From NCBI GenBank assembly GCA_021153985.1, contig JAJKJM010000041.1:1-64000 (forward strand): a stretch of DNA of 64,000 nucleotides, written 5' to 3'. This stretch comes from Polaromonas sp. GTDB taxonomy: Bacteria > Pseudomonadota > Gammaproteobacteria > Burkholderiales > Burkholderiaceae_C. The translations under genes and the position numbers were made by a program. The notes below the pieces were generated by a model. That model was given only the letters and a program-made list of their open reading frames with translations, made no database searches and was not told the origin of the DNA. Of the stretch, positions 35,263-49,267 are shown in pieces (positions within the stretch are counted from its first letter, which is position 1; each line of letters begins with the position of its first letter).

Positions 35263-35295
35263 GCGCGAAGGCCGCCTCGGAAAGCCACCTCGATT

Positions 35296-35358
35296 GCTAT
35301 CAAGTTGATAGCTGCTAGCCAATACGGATATTGGGCTGGAGGCCGATTTGGCTCATAA
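35296..35358 (+). repeat. Dispersed short repeat, copy E (best-conserved intergenic copy)
   Basis: GCTATCAAGTTGATAGC head palindrome, CTGCTAGCC, variable middle, TTGGGCTGGAGGCCGATTTG and CTCATAAA end. It lies between convergent paoC and cardiolipin synthase genes and ends 8 bases before the latter's stop codon. Confidence 0.8.
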
Positions 35359-35365
35359 ATTCCAG

Positions 35366-36649
35366 TCAGAGCTGTGAATGGAGCAGCGACGCCAGCTTTT
35401 CGCTGGCCTTCTCGCTCAGCGGCCGGTTTTGCCACGCTTGCAAGGTGACGCGCCGGGACTTGCGCAGGTCTTGCTCGAACAATTCGGTCTGCCGCGCCGC
35501 AAAGGCAGCGTCGTAGATATTGAGGTTGGCCTCGTCGTTGAGCCTGAAGGAGCGGTTGTCGAAGTTGGTGGAACCGACGGACACCATCAGGCCGTCAACG
35601 ATCATGACCTTGCAGTGGTACATGCTGGGCTGGAATTCGTAGATCTCTGCGCCCGCCTCCAGCAGGCGGCCCCAGGTGGCGCGTGAGGCGGCGCGCACGG
35701 TCTCGGTGTCGATGATTTCGCCGGGCGTGATGAGGCGCAGGCGCACCCCGCGGCGCATGGCGGCCAGCAGGATGTCAATGCTCACCTCATCAGGCAAAAA
35801 GTAGGCCATGGAAAGGTCTATGGATTTGGCGGAGGCCGTCAGGGCCAAGTGGTACATCAACTCCACGTTTTCGCTGCCGCTGGTGGGCGAGCTGGAAAAC
35901 ATCTGGGCCGGGCTGTTGCCCACCGGCTTGATCTCGGGGAAGTAGGGCTCCCCGTGCAGCACCTGGCCACTCACCTTGAGCCAGTTGTCCATAAAGGTGG
36001 ACTGCATCTGCGCCACCACCGGCCCCTCGATGCGGTAGTGCGAGTCGCGCCAGTGTTCGGCATCCTGGCCGTTGCCTGTCCATTTGGGGGCGATGCCCAC
36101 ACCGCCGGTAAAGCCGACCCGGCCATCCACCACCAGCAATTTCCGGTGCGTGCGGTTATTGAGCTTGGCAAGCGTGTACCAGGCGGGTTTGTGAAACTTG
36201 CGGATATCGACGCCCGCATCCGTCATCTCTTTGAGCAGGTCTTCGTCCATCTTCGCGCTACCTACCCAGTCCAGCAGGATATGCACCTTGACGCCGGCCT
36301 TCGCGCGCTCAGACAAGGCATCGGCAAACTGCTTGCCGATATCGCCCGACCAGTAGATGTAGGTTTCAAAGGTGATGGTTTGGGTGGCCGCCTTGATGGC
36401 GCCCAGCATGGCCGGGAAGATCTGGTCGCCATTGAGCAGCTCTGCCGCCTGGTTGCCGCCCGCAATGCCCGGGCCCAGCAGGCTGCCCATGGCGCGGTGA
36501 AACTGCGGGTCGGCCACGCTGTAGTGGCGCGCCAGTTGCTCCCGCACTTTTTTCTCGCCGCCTGAAATATTGAGCGCCAGCAGGACGGCGGCCAGCGCCG
36601 CGATGAAGGTGAGGAAGCCAATGAGCCAGGGGCGGGCGCGTGTGTGCAT
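35366..36649 (-). CDS. Cardiolipin synthase / phospholipase D family protein
   Basis: 427 aa inner-membrane-anchored protein with one N-terminal helix (WLIGFLTFIAALAAVLLALNI) and two HKD catalytic motifs, THRKLLVVDGRVGFTGG near residue 195 and MYHCKVMIVDGLMVSVGSTNF near 370. It most likely joins phosphatidylglycerol molecules or phosphatidylglycerol and phosphatidylethanolamine into cardiolipin. ATG 36649 is chosen because the 26 upstream ORF residues precede the membrane helix without a conserved look. Its upstream neighbour in the same direction is the alcohol dehydrogenase gene. Confidence 0.88.
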   Translation of the reverse strand: MHTRARPWLIGFLTFIAALAAVLLALNISGGEKKVREQLARHYSVADPQFHRAMGSLLGPGIAGGNQAAELLNGDQIFPAMLGAIKAATQTITFETYIYWSGDIGKQFADALSERAKAGVKVHILLDWVGSAKMDEDLLKEMTDAGVDIRKFHKPAWYTLAKLNNRTHRKLLVVDGRVGFTGGVGIAPKWTGNGQDAEHWRDSHYRIEGPVVAQMQSTFMDNWLKVSGQVLHGEPYFPEIKPVGNSPAQMFSSSPTSGSENVELMYHLALTASAKSIDLSMAYFLPDEVSIDILLAAMRRGVRLRLITPGEIIDTETVRAASRATWGRLLEAGAEIYEFQPSMYHCKVMIVDGLMVSVGSTNFDNRSFRLNDEANLNIYDAAFAARQTELFEQDLRKSRRVTLQAWQNRPLSEKASEKLASLLHSQL

Positions 36650-36771
36650 GGGTCGCCATTGTGGGAGTGGCAACACCGCAGCGGGGTAGGAATGGGCGCC
36701 AACAGGGTGAAGCCGAAAGGCGCGCATGCCGCGATGGCCCCCTCCCAGCCTCCTTCAACAGCCGGGAAGAT

Positions 36772-37935
36772 TTACGGAACCAGGACGACCTTACGGCATT
36801 CGTCTTCCTTGTTTTCGAAAATCTCGTAGCCTCGCGCGGCCTCGTCAAGCTTCATGCGGTGGGAAATGATCACGTCCGGCTTCATCTTGCCGTTGCCGAT
36901 GTGTTCCAGCAGTTCGGGCATGTAGCGCTGGGCGTGGGTCTGGCCCATCTTGAAGATCAGGCCTTTCTCGAACGCATCGCCAAACAGGAAGCCGTGAATG
37001 AAACCCGCATAAACGCCGGGAACGCTGACCACGCCGCCGCGGCGCGTGGCCGCGATGCACTGGCGCAACGCCTTTCCGCTGGAGCCCTCCGCCTTGATGG
37101 TGGTGAGCGCGGTCTCCAGGGCGCTGCCTTTGGCCTCGAAGCCAATCGCGTCGATGGTCGCATCCACGCCATGAAAGCCGGTGGCGTTGAGGATGGTTTC
37201 GGCGGGGTCTTCGTCCTTGTCGAAGTTGATGGGAATGACGCCGTAGGTTTCCTGTGCAAAGTTCAGGCGGTAATCGTTGTGGTCCACCATGAAAATCTTC
37301 TCGGCGCCCAGAAAGCGTGCCGAAAGAGCCGACATCAAGCCGACCGGCCCCGCGCCGAAGATGGCCACCGACGAGCCGGGGCCAATTTGCGCATTGACGG
37401 CGGCCTGGTAGCCCGTGGGCAAGATATCGGACAGGAAGAGAACCTCCTCGTCGGTGAGCGCATCCGGAATCTTGAGGGGGCCGACATTGGCCTTGGGCAC
37501 GCGCACATACTCCGCCTGGCCGCCCGCATAACCGCCGTACAGATGGCTGTAGCCGAACAGGCCCGCGCCCGGCGTGGACGACTTTTTGTTCATGATGGCG
37601 CCGCGGCCCGGGTTGGTGGTTTCGCAGGCGGCAAAGAGCGTCTTGTTGCAGTAGAAGCACTCGCCGCAGGCAATGACGAAAGGAATGACAACGCGGTCGC
37701 CCTGCCGCAGGCCGGTGACGCCGCGGCCCACCTCCTGCACCACACCCATGAATTCATGGCCCAGCACATCGCCGTGCTTCATTTCAGGAATCTTGCCGCG
37801 GTAGATGTGCAGGTCGGACCCGCAGATGGCGGTCGCCGTCACCTTCAGGAGGATGTCGTCGTCGGCCATGAGGATGGGATCGGGAACTGTTTCGACGCGC
37901 ACGTCTTTTGCGCCCTGGTAGGTCAGTGCTTTCAT
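36772..37935 (-). CDS. Zinc-dependent alcohol dehydrogenase (glutathione-independent formaldehyde dehydrogenase-like)
   Basis: 387 aa medium-chain dehydrogenase. Catalytic zinc residues are in [14 protein letters not shown] and LGHEFMGVV; the structural zinc cysteines are in [15 protein letters not shown]; the NAD-binding region has [15 protein letters not shown]. The family includes formaldehyde dismutase-like enzymes and stress-induced alcohol dehydrogenases. ATG 37935 gives the standard N terminus [15 protein letters not shown], preceded by an AGGAG-type site. Two C-C-T-A-C-A sites lie upstream (38013 and 38061), one matching the GTCCTACA motif. Confidence 0.9.
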   Translation of the reverse strand: MKALTYQGAKDVRVETVPDPILMADDDILLKVTATAICGSDLHIYRGKIPEMKHGDVLGHEFMGVVQEVGRGVTGLRQGDRVVIPFVIACGECFYCNKTLFAACETTNPGRGAIMNKKSSTPGAGLFGYSHLYGGYAGGQAEYVRVPKANVGPLKIPDALTDEEVLFLSDILPTGYQAAVNAQIGPGSSVAIFGAGPVGLMSALSARFLGAEKIFMVDHNDYRLNFAQETYGVIPINFDKDEDPAETILNATGFHGVDATIDAIGFEAKGSALETALTTIKAEGSSGKALRQCIAATRRGGVVSVPGVYAGFIHGFLFGDAFEKGLIFKMGQTHAQRYMPELLEHIGNGKMKPDVIISHRMKLDEAARGYEIFENKEDECRKVVLVP

Positions 37936-38060
37936 GAAGTCTCCTGTGTGTTTCCGGTATGTGCCTGGTATGTGCCTGGTGTGTGATGTGAGCGGGAAGT
38001 GATACCGCCCAATGTAGGAAGGGGATGGCGCGGCCGGACGAAGCCGGGGGGGCATTCGCA

Positions 38061-38070
38061 TGTAGGACAA
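38061..38070 (-). promoter_or_regulatory. GTCCTACA motif upstream of alcohol dehydrogenase gene
   Basis: Minus strand reads TTGTCCTACA in the same direction as the gene, about 125 bases before its start. A weaker TTCCTACA is at 38013-38020. The same motif in the same relative orientation precedes genes at 56027, 59348 and 62548. Confidence 0.4.
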
Positions 38071-38136
38071 GACAAACGCCGGCAAGGTCCGGGCATCAAG
38101 CCCATGCATCAAGCCAGGCATGCATCGCCGGGTGGT

Positions 38137-38283
38137 TCACCACAACTGAATGGCGATAAACAGTGTCAATCCAAGCGCCAATATGACCAGCACACCCAGA
38201 AACCGCTGGGCCGCACCTTCCCATCCACCCAACTCTGCAGGTGCGGAATCTTCATCGTGCGGGAATCTGGAGGGAACTGTCAT
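38137..38283 (-). CDS. Putative 48-residue single-pass membrane protein
   Basis: Too short for the ORF track. The minus-strand ORF encodes an acidic N terminus (MTVPSRFPHDEDSAPAELGG) and one strong membrane helix (FLGVLVILALGLTLFIAI) ending QLW-stop. The composition (soluble head, hydrophobic tail, stop soon after) looks coding rather than random, but the ribosome site is weak and I do not recognise a family. It lies in the 620-base gap between the alcohol dehydrogenase gene and glgE, co-directional with the former. The rest of the gap holds only a direct repeat of TATGTGCCTGG near 37960 and the motifs at 38013 and 38061. Confidence 0.45.
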   Translation of the reverse strand: MTVPSRFPHDEDSAPAELGGWEGAAQRFLGVLVILALGLTLFIAIQLW

Positions 38284-38557
38284 GCCTGAATTTAAAAACC
38301 GCCGGCTTTTGCGGCGTGTCGGCGAATCGCTGTTTCCGGATTCGGCTTGCGCCTACGGATCAAGCCTGCAATTCCAGGCCCTGGCTCTTGCCTTGCCGGT
38401 TCAGGCGTAAGCCTTCTCCCACAGTCGGACGCGCCACGCACATACCCGCAACAGGCCGCCACACCATTAAGTTGGGGTTTTGTTTTTCAAACGCCCGGCA
38501 GACGCACACACCGGGGGAAACCACCACCTCCGCCTATTTCCACAATCCCTACGCGCC

Positions 38558-41500
38558 ATGCCCTTGTTCCGACCCCGCATCTACCGGCTCGACTCCCTCG
38601 GATTAACTTCGGGAGCAGGCACGGCCAGTGTGGCCGCAGGCATGGAGCGCGAGATTCGCGCTGCGGCTGCCGCCGGCTTTGACCACCTCCTGTGCGATGC
38701 CGCGTCGGCACATGCCGGTGCCTTGTCCGCTGCAAAGGCCGCAGGCCTGGCGCCCCTGTTATGGCTGCCCTCTTTGTCGCTTGAATACACCGGCGAACCC
38801 GCCTGCCGCAAAGAGGCGGCATCAGCAAGCGCAGGCGCTGATGAATTGCCCGACCCGCGCTTTCCCCGGTCTCGCGCCCCCAGGGATTTCGGCGACATGC
38901 CCGCCCGGCAATGCCTGCAACGGAACTGTTCGGCCGGCCTGATCAGGGCGTTGCGCGAAGAAGCCTGGGCGGGTTTTTGCATCAGGCTGGACGGGCCGGA
39001 GCCGGCAGCCATGTTTGAAGAGGTGATCGCAGCGGTCCGGTCAGCGGCGCCGGATGGCAAATTTCTGGCGTGGACCCCCGGCGTGAGCGCCGCCCGATTG
39101 GCGTCCTTGGCCGGTTGCGGCTTTGACGCCGCCTTCACCTCCGGCGCATGGTGGGACTTTCGCGCGGGGTGGCTAGCCGAGGAAGCCCGGCGCCTGCGTC
39201 CTTTCGGCGCATTGATCGCGACAGTGGACACTGCGGGCCTGGGCGGCGACGCACGCTGGCCCGGTTCAGAAAACAATGCGGGGCCTTCGCGCTTTGAAAG
39301 CAGGCTGTGGCTGGCGGCCCTCACGGGAGACGGCCTCGTGGTCTCGCGCCAAGGGCTTGCCGCGCAATACCCGGCGTCAAGAAACCAGGAAAACGAAGAG
39401 GACGAACCTGCCTTTCCTGAGGCCTTGAAGCCCGCCCTTGCGCTATGCGCCTCACGGCCTGCCGGGCCGGCCGCGGTACAAGGCGCGCCGTGGCGCATGC
39501 TGTCCGCGCCCGGCGCTCCCGCCGCCATCCTTGAAGCGTCCGCGGTCGCGCAAGGCGAGGCGGGGCGTTGGGTGCTGGTGGCCAATGCCACCGAAGCGCC
39601 GGTGCTGCTGGACCTGGCGGCCGCACTGGCGCGTTCCGACGGGTTGGCGGCCGCCCGCGCGCTCTGGCCTGCCGGCGAGGCACCCCAGGGCTTGCTGGAG
39701 CTGGCGCCCGCCGAGGCCAGGGTGTTTGCCGCGGTGACAGATAAAAGCGCGAGCCCTTCGCGCAAAGACGCACGGCGTGCCCTGCGCGCGGCACTGCAGG
39801 CGCCCCGCATCGCCATCGAGCGCATCAGCCCTTCAGTCGACGACGGCCGCTTTGTGGCCAAGCGTTGTGTGGGTGACCGCCTGGCCGTGCAGGCCGATAT
39901 CTTCGGCGAAGGCCACGACCTGCTGGCGGCCTGCGTGCAATGGCGCGCGGCCGACGAAGAAGACTGGCAGGAGGAGCCGCTGCGCCTGCTGGTCAATGAC
40001 CGCTGGCAGGCTGAACTGCCGCTGAACCGCGTGGGCCGCTATGAATACTGCATCGAGGCCTGGCCCGATGTGTTCGGTGCCTGGCGCGACGAGGTCGCCA
40101 AGAAAAATGACGCGGGGCAGGACCTGGCGCTTGAGCTGCGCGAGGGCCGGCAGCTCCTGGAAGAGGCTCTTGCGCGGGCAGGGCAGGATGAACGCCAGCA
40201 GCTCAAACGCGGCTTGAGGCAAACCTTGGAGCAACTGGACAGCGCGCAAAAGCGGGCAGCCAAGGTCGGCCTCCTTCTGCGCAGCGAGGTTCAGCAGTTG
40301 ATGAGGCAAGCCGACACACGCGCCTTCAGCGTGCGCAGCCCCCTGCTGAAGGTCGATGCCGAGCGCCGGGCGGCGGGCTTTGCCAGCTGGTACGAACTTT
40401 TCCCGCGTTCGCTGGGGCCGGACGCCGCCACCCATGGCACGTTGCGGGACGTGACGGACCGCCTGCCCGCCATCGCGGCGATGGGCTTTGACACGCTGTA
40501 CTTTCCGCCGATTCACCCCATAGGGCGCAAGCACCGCAAGGGCCCGAACAATTCGCTGCAGGCGGGGCCGGATGACCCCGGCAGCCCCTACGCCATCGGT
40601 TCGGCAGAAGGCGGCCACGACGCCATCCATCCGGAACTCGGCACGCTGGAGGATTTCCGGGCGCTGGGCCGTGCGGCCAAGGCGCACGGCCTTGAACTGG
40701 CGCTGGATTTTGCGATTCAATGCTCTCCCGACCATCCCTGGCTGCAAGCGCATCCCGACTGGTTCCGCTGGCGGCCCGACGGCAGCATCCGCTATGCCGA
40801 GAACCCGCCCAAAAAATACCAGGACATCGTCAACGTCGACTTTTACGCGCCCGGCGCGCTGCCCAAGCTCTGGCTGGCGCTGCGTGACATCGTGCTGTTC
40901 TGGGTGGCTGAGGGCGTGAAGGTGTTTCGCGTCGACAACCCGCACACCAAGCCGATGCCGTTCTGGGAATGGCTGATCGACGACGTGCGTGCCCGCTCGC
41001 CCGAGGTGATCTTTTTGTCTGAGGCCTTCACCCGGCCCAAGCCCATGTACCGGCTGGCCAAACTCGGGTTCTCGCAGTCTTACAGCTACTTCACCTGGCG
41101 CCACACCAAACAGGAGTTCACCGACTACCTGACCGAGCTCACGCAAGGCGAGCCGCGCGAGTTTTTCCGGCCGCATTTTTTCGTCAACACGCCGGACATC
41201 AACCCCTATTTTCTGCAGCGCTCGGGCCGCGCGGGCTTTGTGATCCGGGCTGCGCTGGCCGCCACCCTGTCGGGGCTCTGGGGCCTCTACAGCGGCTTTG
41301 AACTGTGCGAAGCCGACCCGGTGCCGGGGAAAGAGGAATACCTTGATTCAGAAAAATACCAGCTGCGCCGGCGCGACTGGAACCAGCCCGGCAACATCGT
41401 GCGCGAGATCACCTTGCTTAATGCGGCGCGGCATGCCAACCCCGCGCTGCAAACCCATCTGGGCCTGAAGTTCTGCCGCTCCTCGGGCGATCAGGTGCTG

Positions 41501-41758
41501 TGCTTTACCAAAACAGCGCCCGCCCTGCCCGGCGCCGGCCGCAACATCGTTTTCGCCGCGATCTGCCTGGACCCGCACGCCGCCCACAGCTGCGACTTCG
41601 AATTGCCGCTGGAAGACTGGGGCCTGCCCGAAGGCGCGGCCATTGAGGCCGAAGACCTGGTGCATGGCCACCGCTTCACGCTGCAAGGCCGCCACCACAC
41701 GCTGCGGCTGGACCCGGGCGAGATGGCCTTTACCCTCTGGCGGCTCAGCCCGCCCTGA
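38558..41758 (+). CDS. glgE: Alpha-1,4-glucan:maltose-1-phosphate maltosyltransferase GlgE, with long N-terminal domain
   Basis: Transfers maltose from maltose 1-phosphate to alpha-1,4-glucan chains. 1066 aa, against about 660-700 for actinobacterial GlgE. Residues 1-380 form an extra, barrel-like domain with no obvious catalytic pair. From about residue 405 the DUF3416 (maltosyltransferase N) domain begins, then the GH13 domain with FRVDNPHTKP (nucleophile Asp) and VIFLSEAFTRPKPM (acid/base Glu). ATG 38558 starts MPLFRPRIYRLDSLG; the ORF extension to 38480 looks unconserved. First gene of a seven-gene operon; treS follows 12 bases later. Confidence 0.93.
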   Translation: MPLFRPRIYRLDSLGLTSGAGTASVAAGMEREIRAAAAAGFDHLLCDAASAHAGALSAAKAAGLAPLLWLPSLSLEYTGEPACRKEAASASAGADELPDPRFPRSRAPRDFGDMPARQCLQRNCSAGLIRALREEAWAGFCIRLDGPEPAAMFEEVIAAVRSAAPDGKFLAWTPGVSAARLASLAGCGFDAAFTSGAWWDFRAGWLAEEARRLRPFGALIATVDTAGLGGDARWPGSENNAGPSRFESRLWLAALTGDGLVVSRQGLAAQYPASRNQENEEDEPAFPEALKPALALCASRPAGPAAVQGAPWRMLSAPGAPAAILEASAVAQGEAGRWVLVANATEAPVLLDLAAALARSDGLAAARALWPAGEAPQGLLELAPAEARVFAAVTDKSASPSRKDARRALRAALQAPRIAIERISPSVDDGRFVAKRCVGDRLAVQADIFGEGHDLLAACVQWRAADEEDWQEEPLRLLVNDRWQAELPLNRVGRYEYCIEAWPDVFGAWRDEVAKKNDAGQDLALELREGRQLLEEALARAGQDERQQLKRGLRQTLEQLDSAQKRAAKVGLLLRSEVQQLMRQADTRAFSVRSPLLKVDAERRAAGFASWYELFPRSLGPDAATHGTLRDVTDRLPAIAAMGFDTLYFPPIHPIGRKHRKGPNNSLQAGPDDPGSPYAIGSAEGGHDAIHPELGTLEDFRALGRAAKAHGLELALDFAIQCSPDHPWLQAHPDWFRWRPDGSIRYAENPPKKYQDIVNVDFYAPGALPKLWLALRDIVLFWVAEGVKVFRVDNPHTKPMPFWEWLIDDVRARSPEVIFLSEAFTRPKPMYRLAKLGFSQSYSYFTWRHTKQEFTDYLTELTQGEPREFFRPHFFVNTPDINPYFLQRSGRAGFVIRAALAATLSGLWGLYSGFELCEADPVPGKEEYLDSEKYQLRRRDWNQPGNIVREITLLNAARHANPALQTHLGLKFCRSSGDQVLCFTKTAPALPGAGRNIVFAAICLDPHAAHSCDFELPLEDWGLPEGAAIEAEDLVHGHRFTLQGRHHTLRLDPGEMAFTLWRLSPP

Positions 41759-41770
41759 CTGGAGCAACAC

Positions 41771-44700
41771 ATGGGTGCCAACGACAAAGTCATCGCGCAA
41801 ATGCTGGGCAGGCCCGCGGCCGCGCCCGAAGACCCGCTCTGGTACAAGGACGCGGTCATCTACCAGGTGCACGTCAAGTCCTTCTTTGACGCCAACAACG
41901 ACGGGGTCGGGGACTTCGCGGGCCTGATCGCCAAGCTGGACTACATTGCCGGCCTGGGCGTGACCTGCGTCTGGCTGCTGCCGTTTTACCCATCACCGCG
42001 CCGCGATGACGGCTACGACATCGCCGAATACCGCGGCGTCCACCCTGATTACGGCACGCTGGCCGATGCCCGGCGATTCGTGCAGGAAGCCCACAAGCGC
42101 GGGCTGCGCGTGATCACCGAGCTGGTGATCAACCACACCTCCGACCAGCACCCGTGGTTCCAGCGTGCGCGCCTGGCCAAGCCGGGCTCGGCCATGCGCA
42201 ACTTCTACGTCTGGTCGGACAACGACCAGGCTTACAGCGGCACACGCATCATTTTCCTGGACACCGAAAAGTCCAACTGGACCTGGGACCCGGTGGCCAA
42301 CGCCTTTTTCTGGCACCGCTTTTACTCACACCAGCCCGACCTTAATTTCGACAACCCGCTGGTGCTCAAGGAAGTGCTCAAGGTCATGAAGTTCTGGCTC
42401 GAGCTCGGTATCGACGGGTTGCGGCTGGACGCCGTGCCCTACCTGATTGAGCGCGAAGGCACCAGCAATGAGAACCTGGCGGAAACCCACACCATCCTCA
42501 AACGCATACGGGCCGAGCTCGACCGCAGCTTCCCCGGCCGCATGCTGCTGGCCGAGGCGAACATGTGGCCGGAAGACGTGCAGCCCTATTTCGGCGACGG
42601 CAACGAGTGCCATATGGCTTTTCACTTTCCGCTGATGCCGCGCATGTACATGGCGCTGGCCCAGGAAGACCGCTTCCCGCTGACCGACATCCTGCGCCAG
42701 ACACCGGAGATCCCGCCCAACTGCCAGTGGAGCATCTTCCTGCGCAACCACGACGAGCTGACGCTTGAGATGGTGACCAACCGCGAGCGCGACTACCTCT
42801 GGAACTTCTATGCCGAAGACCGCCGCGCCCGCATCAACCTCGGCATACGGCGGCGGCTGGCGCCGCTGCTCAAGCGCGACCGGCGCCGCATCGAGCTGCT
42901 CAACAGCTTTCTGCTGTCCATGCCGGGCACGCCGGTGATTTATTACGGCGACGAGATCGGCATGGGCGACAACATCCACCTGGGCGACAGGGACGGTGTG
43001 CGCACGCCGATGCAGTGGACGTCTGACCGCAACGCGGGCTTCTCGCGCGCCGACCCCGCCAGGCTGGTGCTGCCGCCCATCATGGACCCGGTCTATGGCT
43101 TTCAGGCGATCAACGTCGAGGCACAGGACATCGATGCGCATTCGCTGCTCAACTGGATGCGGCGCCTGCTGCAGGTGCGCGGCAAACACCCGGCGTTCGG
43201 GCGCGGCAGCCTGCGCCTGCTTTACCCCAACAACCGCAAGATATTTGCCTACCTGCGTGAATACCATCATCCCGACACCGGCCCTCAGACAATACTTTGC
43301 GTCACCAACGTGTCCTCAACGTCGCAGGCGGTCGAGCTCGACCTGTCCGAGTTCACCGGCCGTGTGCCGGTTGAAATGCTGGGCGGCGTGGCCTTTCCGC
43401 CCATAGGCCAGCTGACCTATCTGCTGACGCTGCCGCCTTACGGCTTTAACTGGTTCGTGCTGGCCAGCAACAGCAACATGCCCTCATGGCACGCCCCCGC
43501 GCCCGAGCCACTGCCTGAGTTCGTCACGCTGGTGCTGCGTGGCGGCATCGAGGAACTGCTGGTGGGCCGTTCACGCGCCGCGCTCGAAAACGAAGCCTTG
43601 CCGCAATACCTGGTCAAGCGCCGCTGGTATGCGGCCAAGCAGCACGGCCGGCCCACGGTGCGCATAGACACCGTCAGCCGCATGCCCGAGCCGGCGGACG
43701 CGCAGGCCGGCCACGTCCTGGTGCTGGCCGAGGTGAAGACGACGGTGGCTGATGAGCAGAGCCGCTACCTGATTCCGGTGGGCTTTGTCGGCGAGGACGA
43801 TCCGGTGGCCGGCCTGCAGCAGCAACTGGCGCTGGCGCGCGTCAGGCGCGGCAAAGAGGTGGGTTTCATCACCGACGCTTTCGCGCTGGACCGCTTTGCG
43901 CTGCAGATGGTGGAACTGATGCGCAGTGAGGCACGCGTGCCCGCGCTGGACGGCGAGGTGCGGTTTGAGCCCACACCGGCACTGGCCGAAGCCGCCCTGC
44001 CGGCGGCGCCGGAGATACGCCGGATTTCGGCAGACCAGTCGAACAGCTCGGTGGTCATCGGCGACACCATCGTGCTCAAGATCATCCGCAAGGTCGGTGA
44101 AGGCCTGCATCCCGAAGCCGAGATGGGACGCTTTTTGACGCTCAATGGCTTTGCCAACACCCCCGCCATGCTGGGCGAGGTGTCGCGCCTGAGCGAGAAC
44201 GGCCGGCACTACACCCTGATGCTGATGCAGCGCTTCCTGCACAACCAGGGCGACGGCTGGCAATGGACGCTGGGCATCCTGGAGCGGGCCGCGCAGCACG
44301 GCAGCCTGCCTGTACTGGAGGCCGCCGGTGCCGGAGCTGTCACGCCCATGAATGAATTTGAGGCCTTCGTGACCACGCTGGGCCAGCGGCTTGGCGAGAT
44401 GCACAGTGTGCTGGCCCGGCCCGGCAGTGAGCCTGCGTTCGCGCCCGGAGCCGCCGATGCCGCCATGCTAGCGCGCTGGGGCAAAGATGCCGTGGCCCAG
44501 CTCGACGCGGCCTTCAAGGTGCTGCAGGCGCCGCATGACTTCAGCGCCGAAGCGGCCGCACAGGCGCGTGCACTGCTCGGGCAATACAAGCCCCTGCGGC
44601 AAGCGGCGGAGCAACTGGCGGCGAATGCGGCTGGCGCCCTGGCCATCCGCATCCATGGCGACTTCCACCTGGGCCAGGTGCTGGTGTCGTCCGGCGACGC

Positions 44701-45096
44701 CTGGATCGTTGACTTCGAGGGCGAACCCGCCAAGCCGCTGGAGCAGCGCCGGGCCAAGGCCAGCCCCTGGCGCGATGTAGCAGGCCTGCTGCGCTCCTTC
44801 GACTACGCGGCCGCCTTTTCCGCGCGCAGCCAGGAAGGCGCCGCGACTCCGGACCCGCAGCTGCTTGCCCAATACCGCACCACGTCGTCGCAATCTTTTT
44901 TGGGGGCCTACCGGAACTACGCGCCCGCCGGCAGCGAAGTGGGCGCCGAAGCCCTGTTGAAGCTGTTCATGATGGAAAAAGCGGCTTATGAACTCTGCTA
45001 CGAAGCGGCCAACCGGCCTGCATGGCTGGAGGTTCCGCTGCAGGGCCTGGCCCGGCTGGCTGAATCGCTGCTGGCCGACCCGCCACCGGAGGCCGC

Positions 45097-45100
<4 letters not shown>
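41771..45100 (+). CDS. treS: Trehalose synthase - maltokinase fusion (TreS-Mak)
   Basis: 1109 aa bifunctional protein. Residues 15-570 are GH13 trehalose synthase (maltose alpha-D-glucosyltransferase) with [34 protein letters not shown] and [13 protein letters not shown]. Residues 600-1105 are a maltokinase of the Pep2 type with [14 protein letters not shown] and [19 protein letters not shown]. Together they convert trehalose to maltose and then to maltose 1-phosphate, the donor for GlgE encoded just upstream. Fusion of the two is known in many bacteria. The stop overlaps the glgB start (ATGA). Confidence 0.96.
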
Positions 45101-47067
<1,967 letters not shown>

Positions 47068-47086
47068 ATCCGCAGGACACGCCAAC

Positions 47087-49259
<2,173 letters not shown>

Positions 49260-49267
<8 letters not shown>

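Noticed and set aside
38581-39996. Minus-strand ORF (471 aa) opposite the unusual N-terminal part of glgE
   Set aside because: Considered because the glgE N terminus is atypical, but the Ser/Arg/Ala-rich translation has no fold-like pattern while the plus frame is continuous with GlgE.
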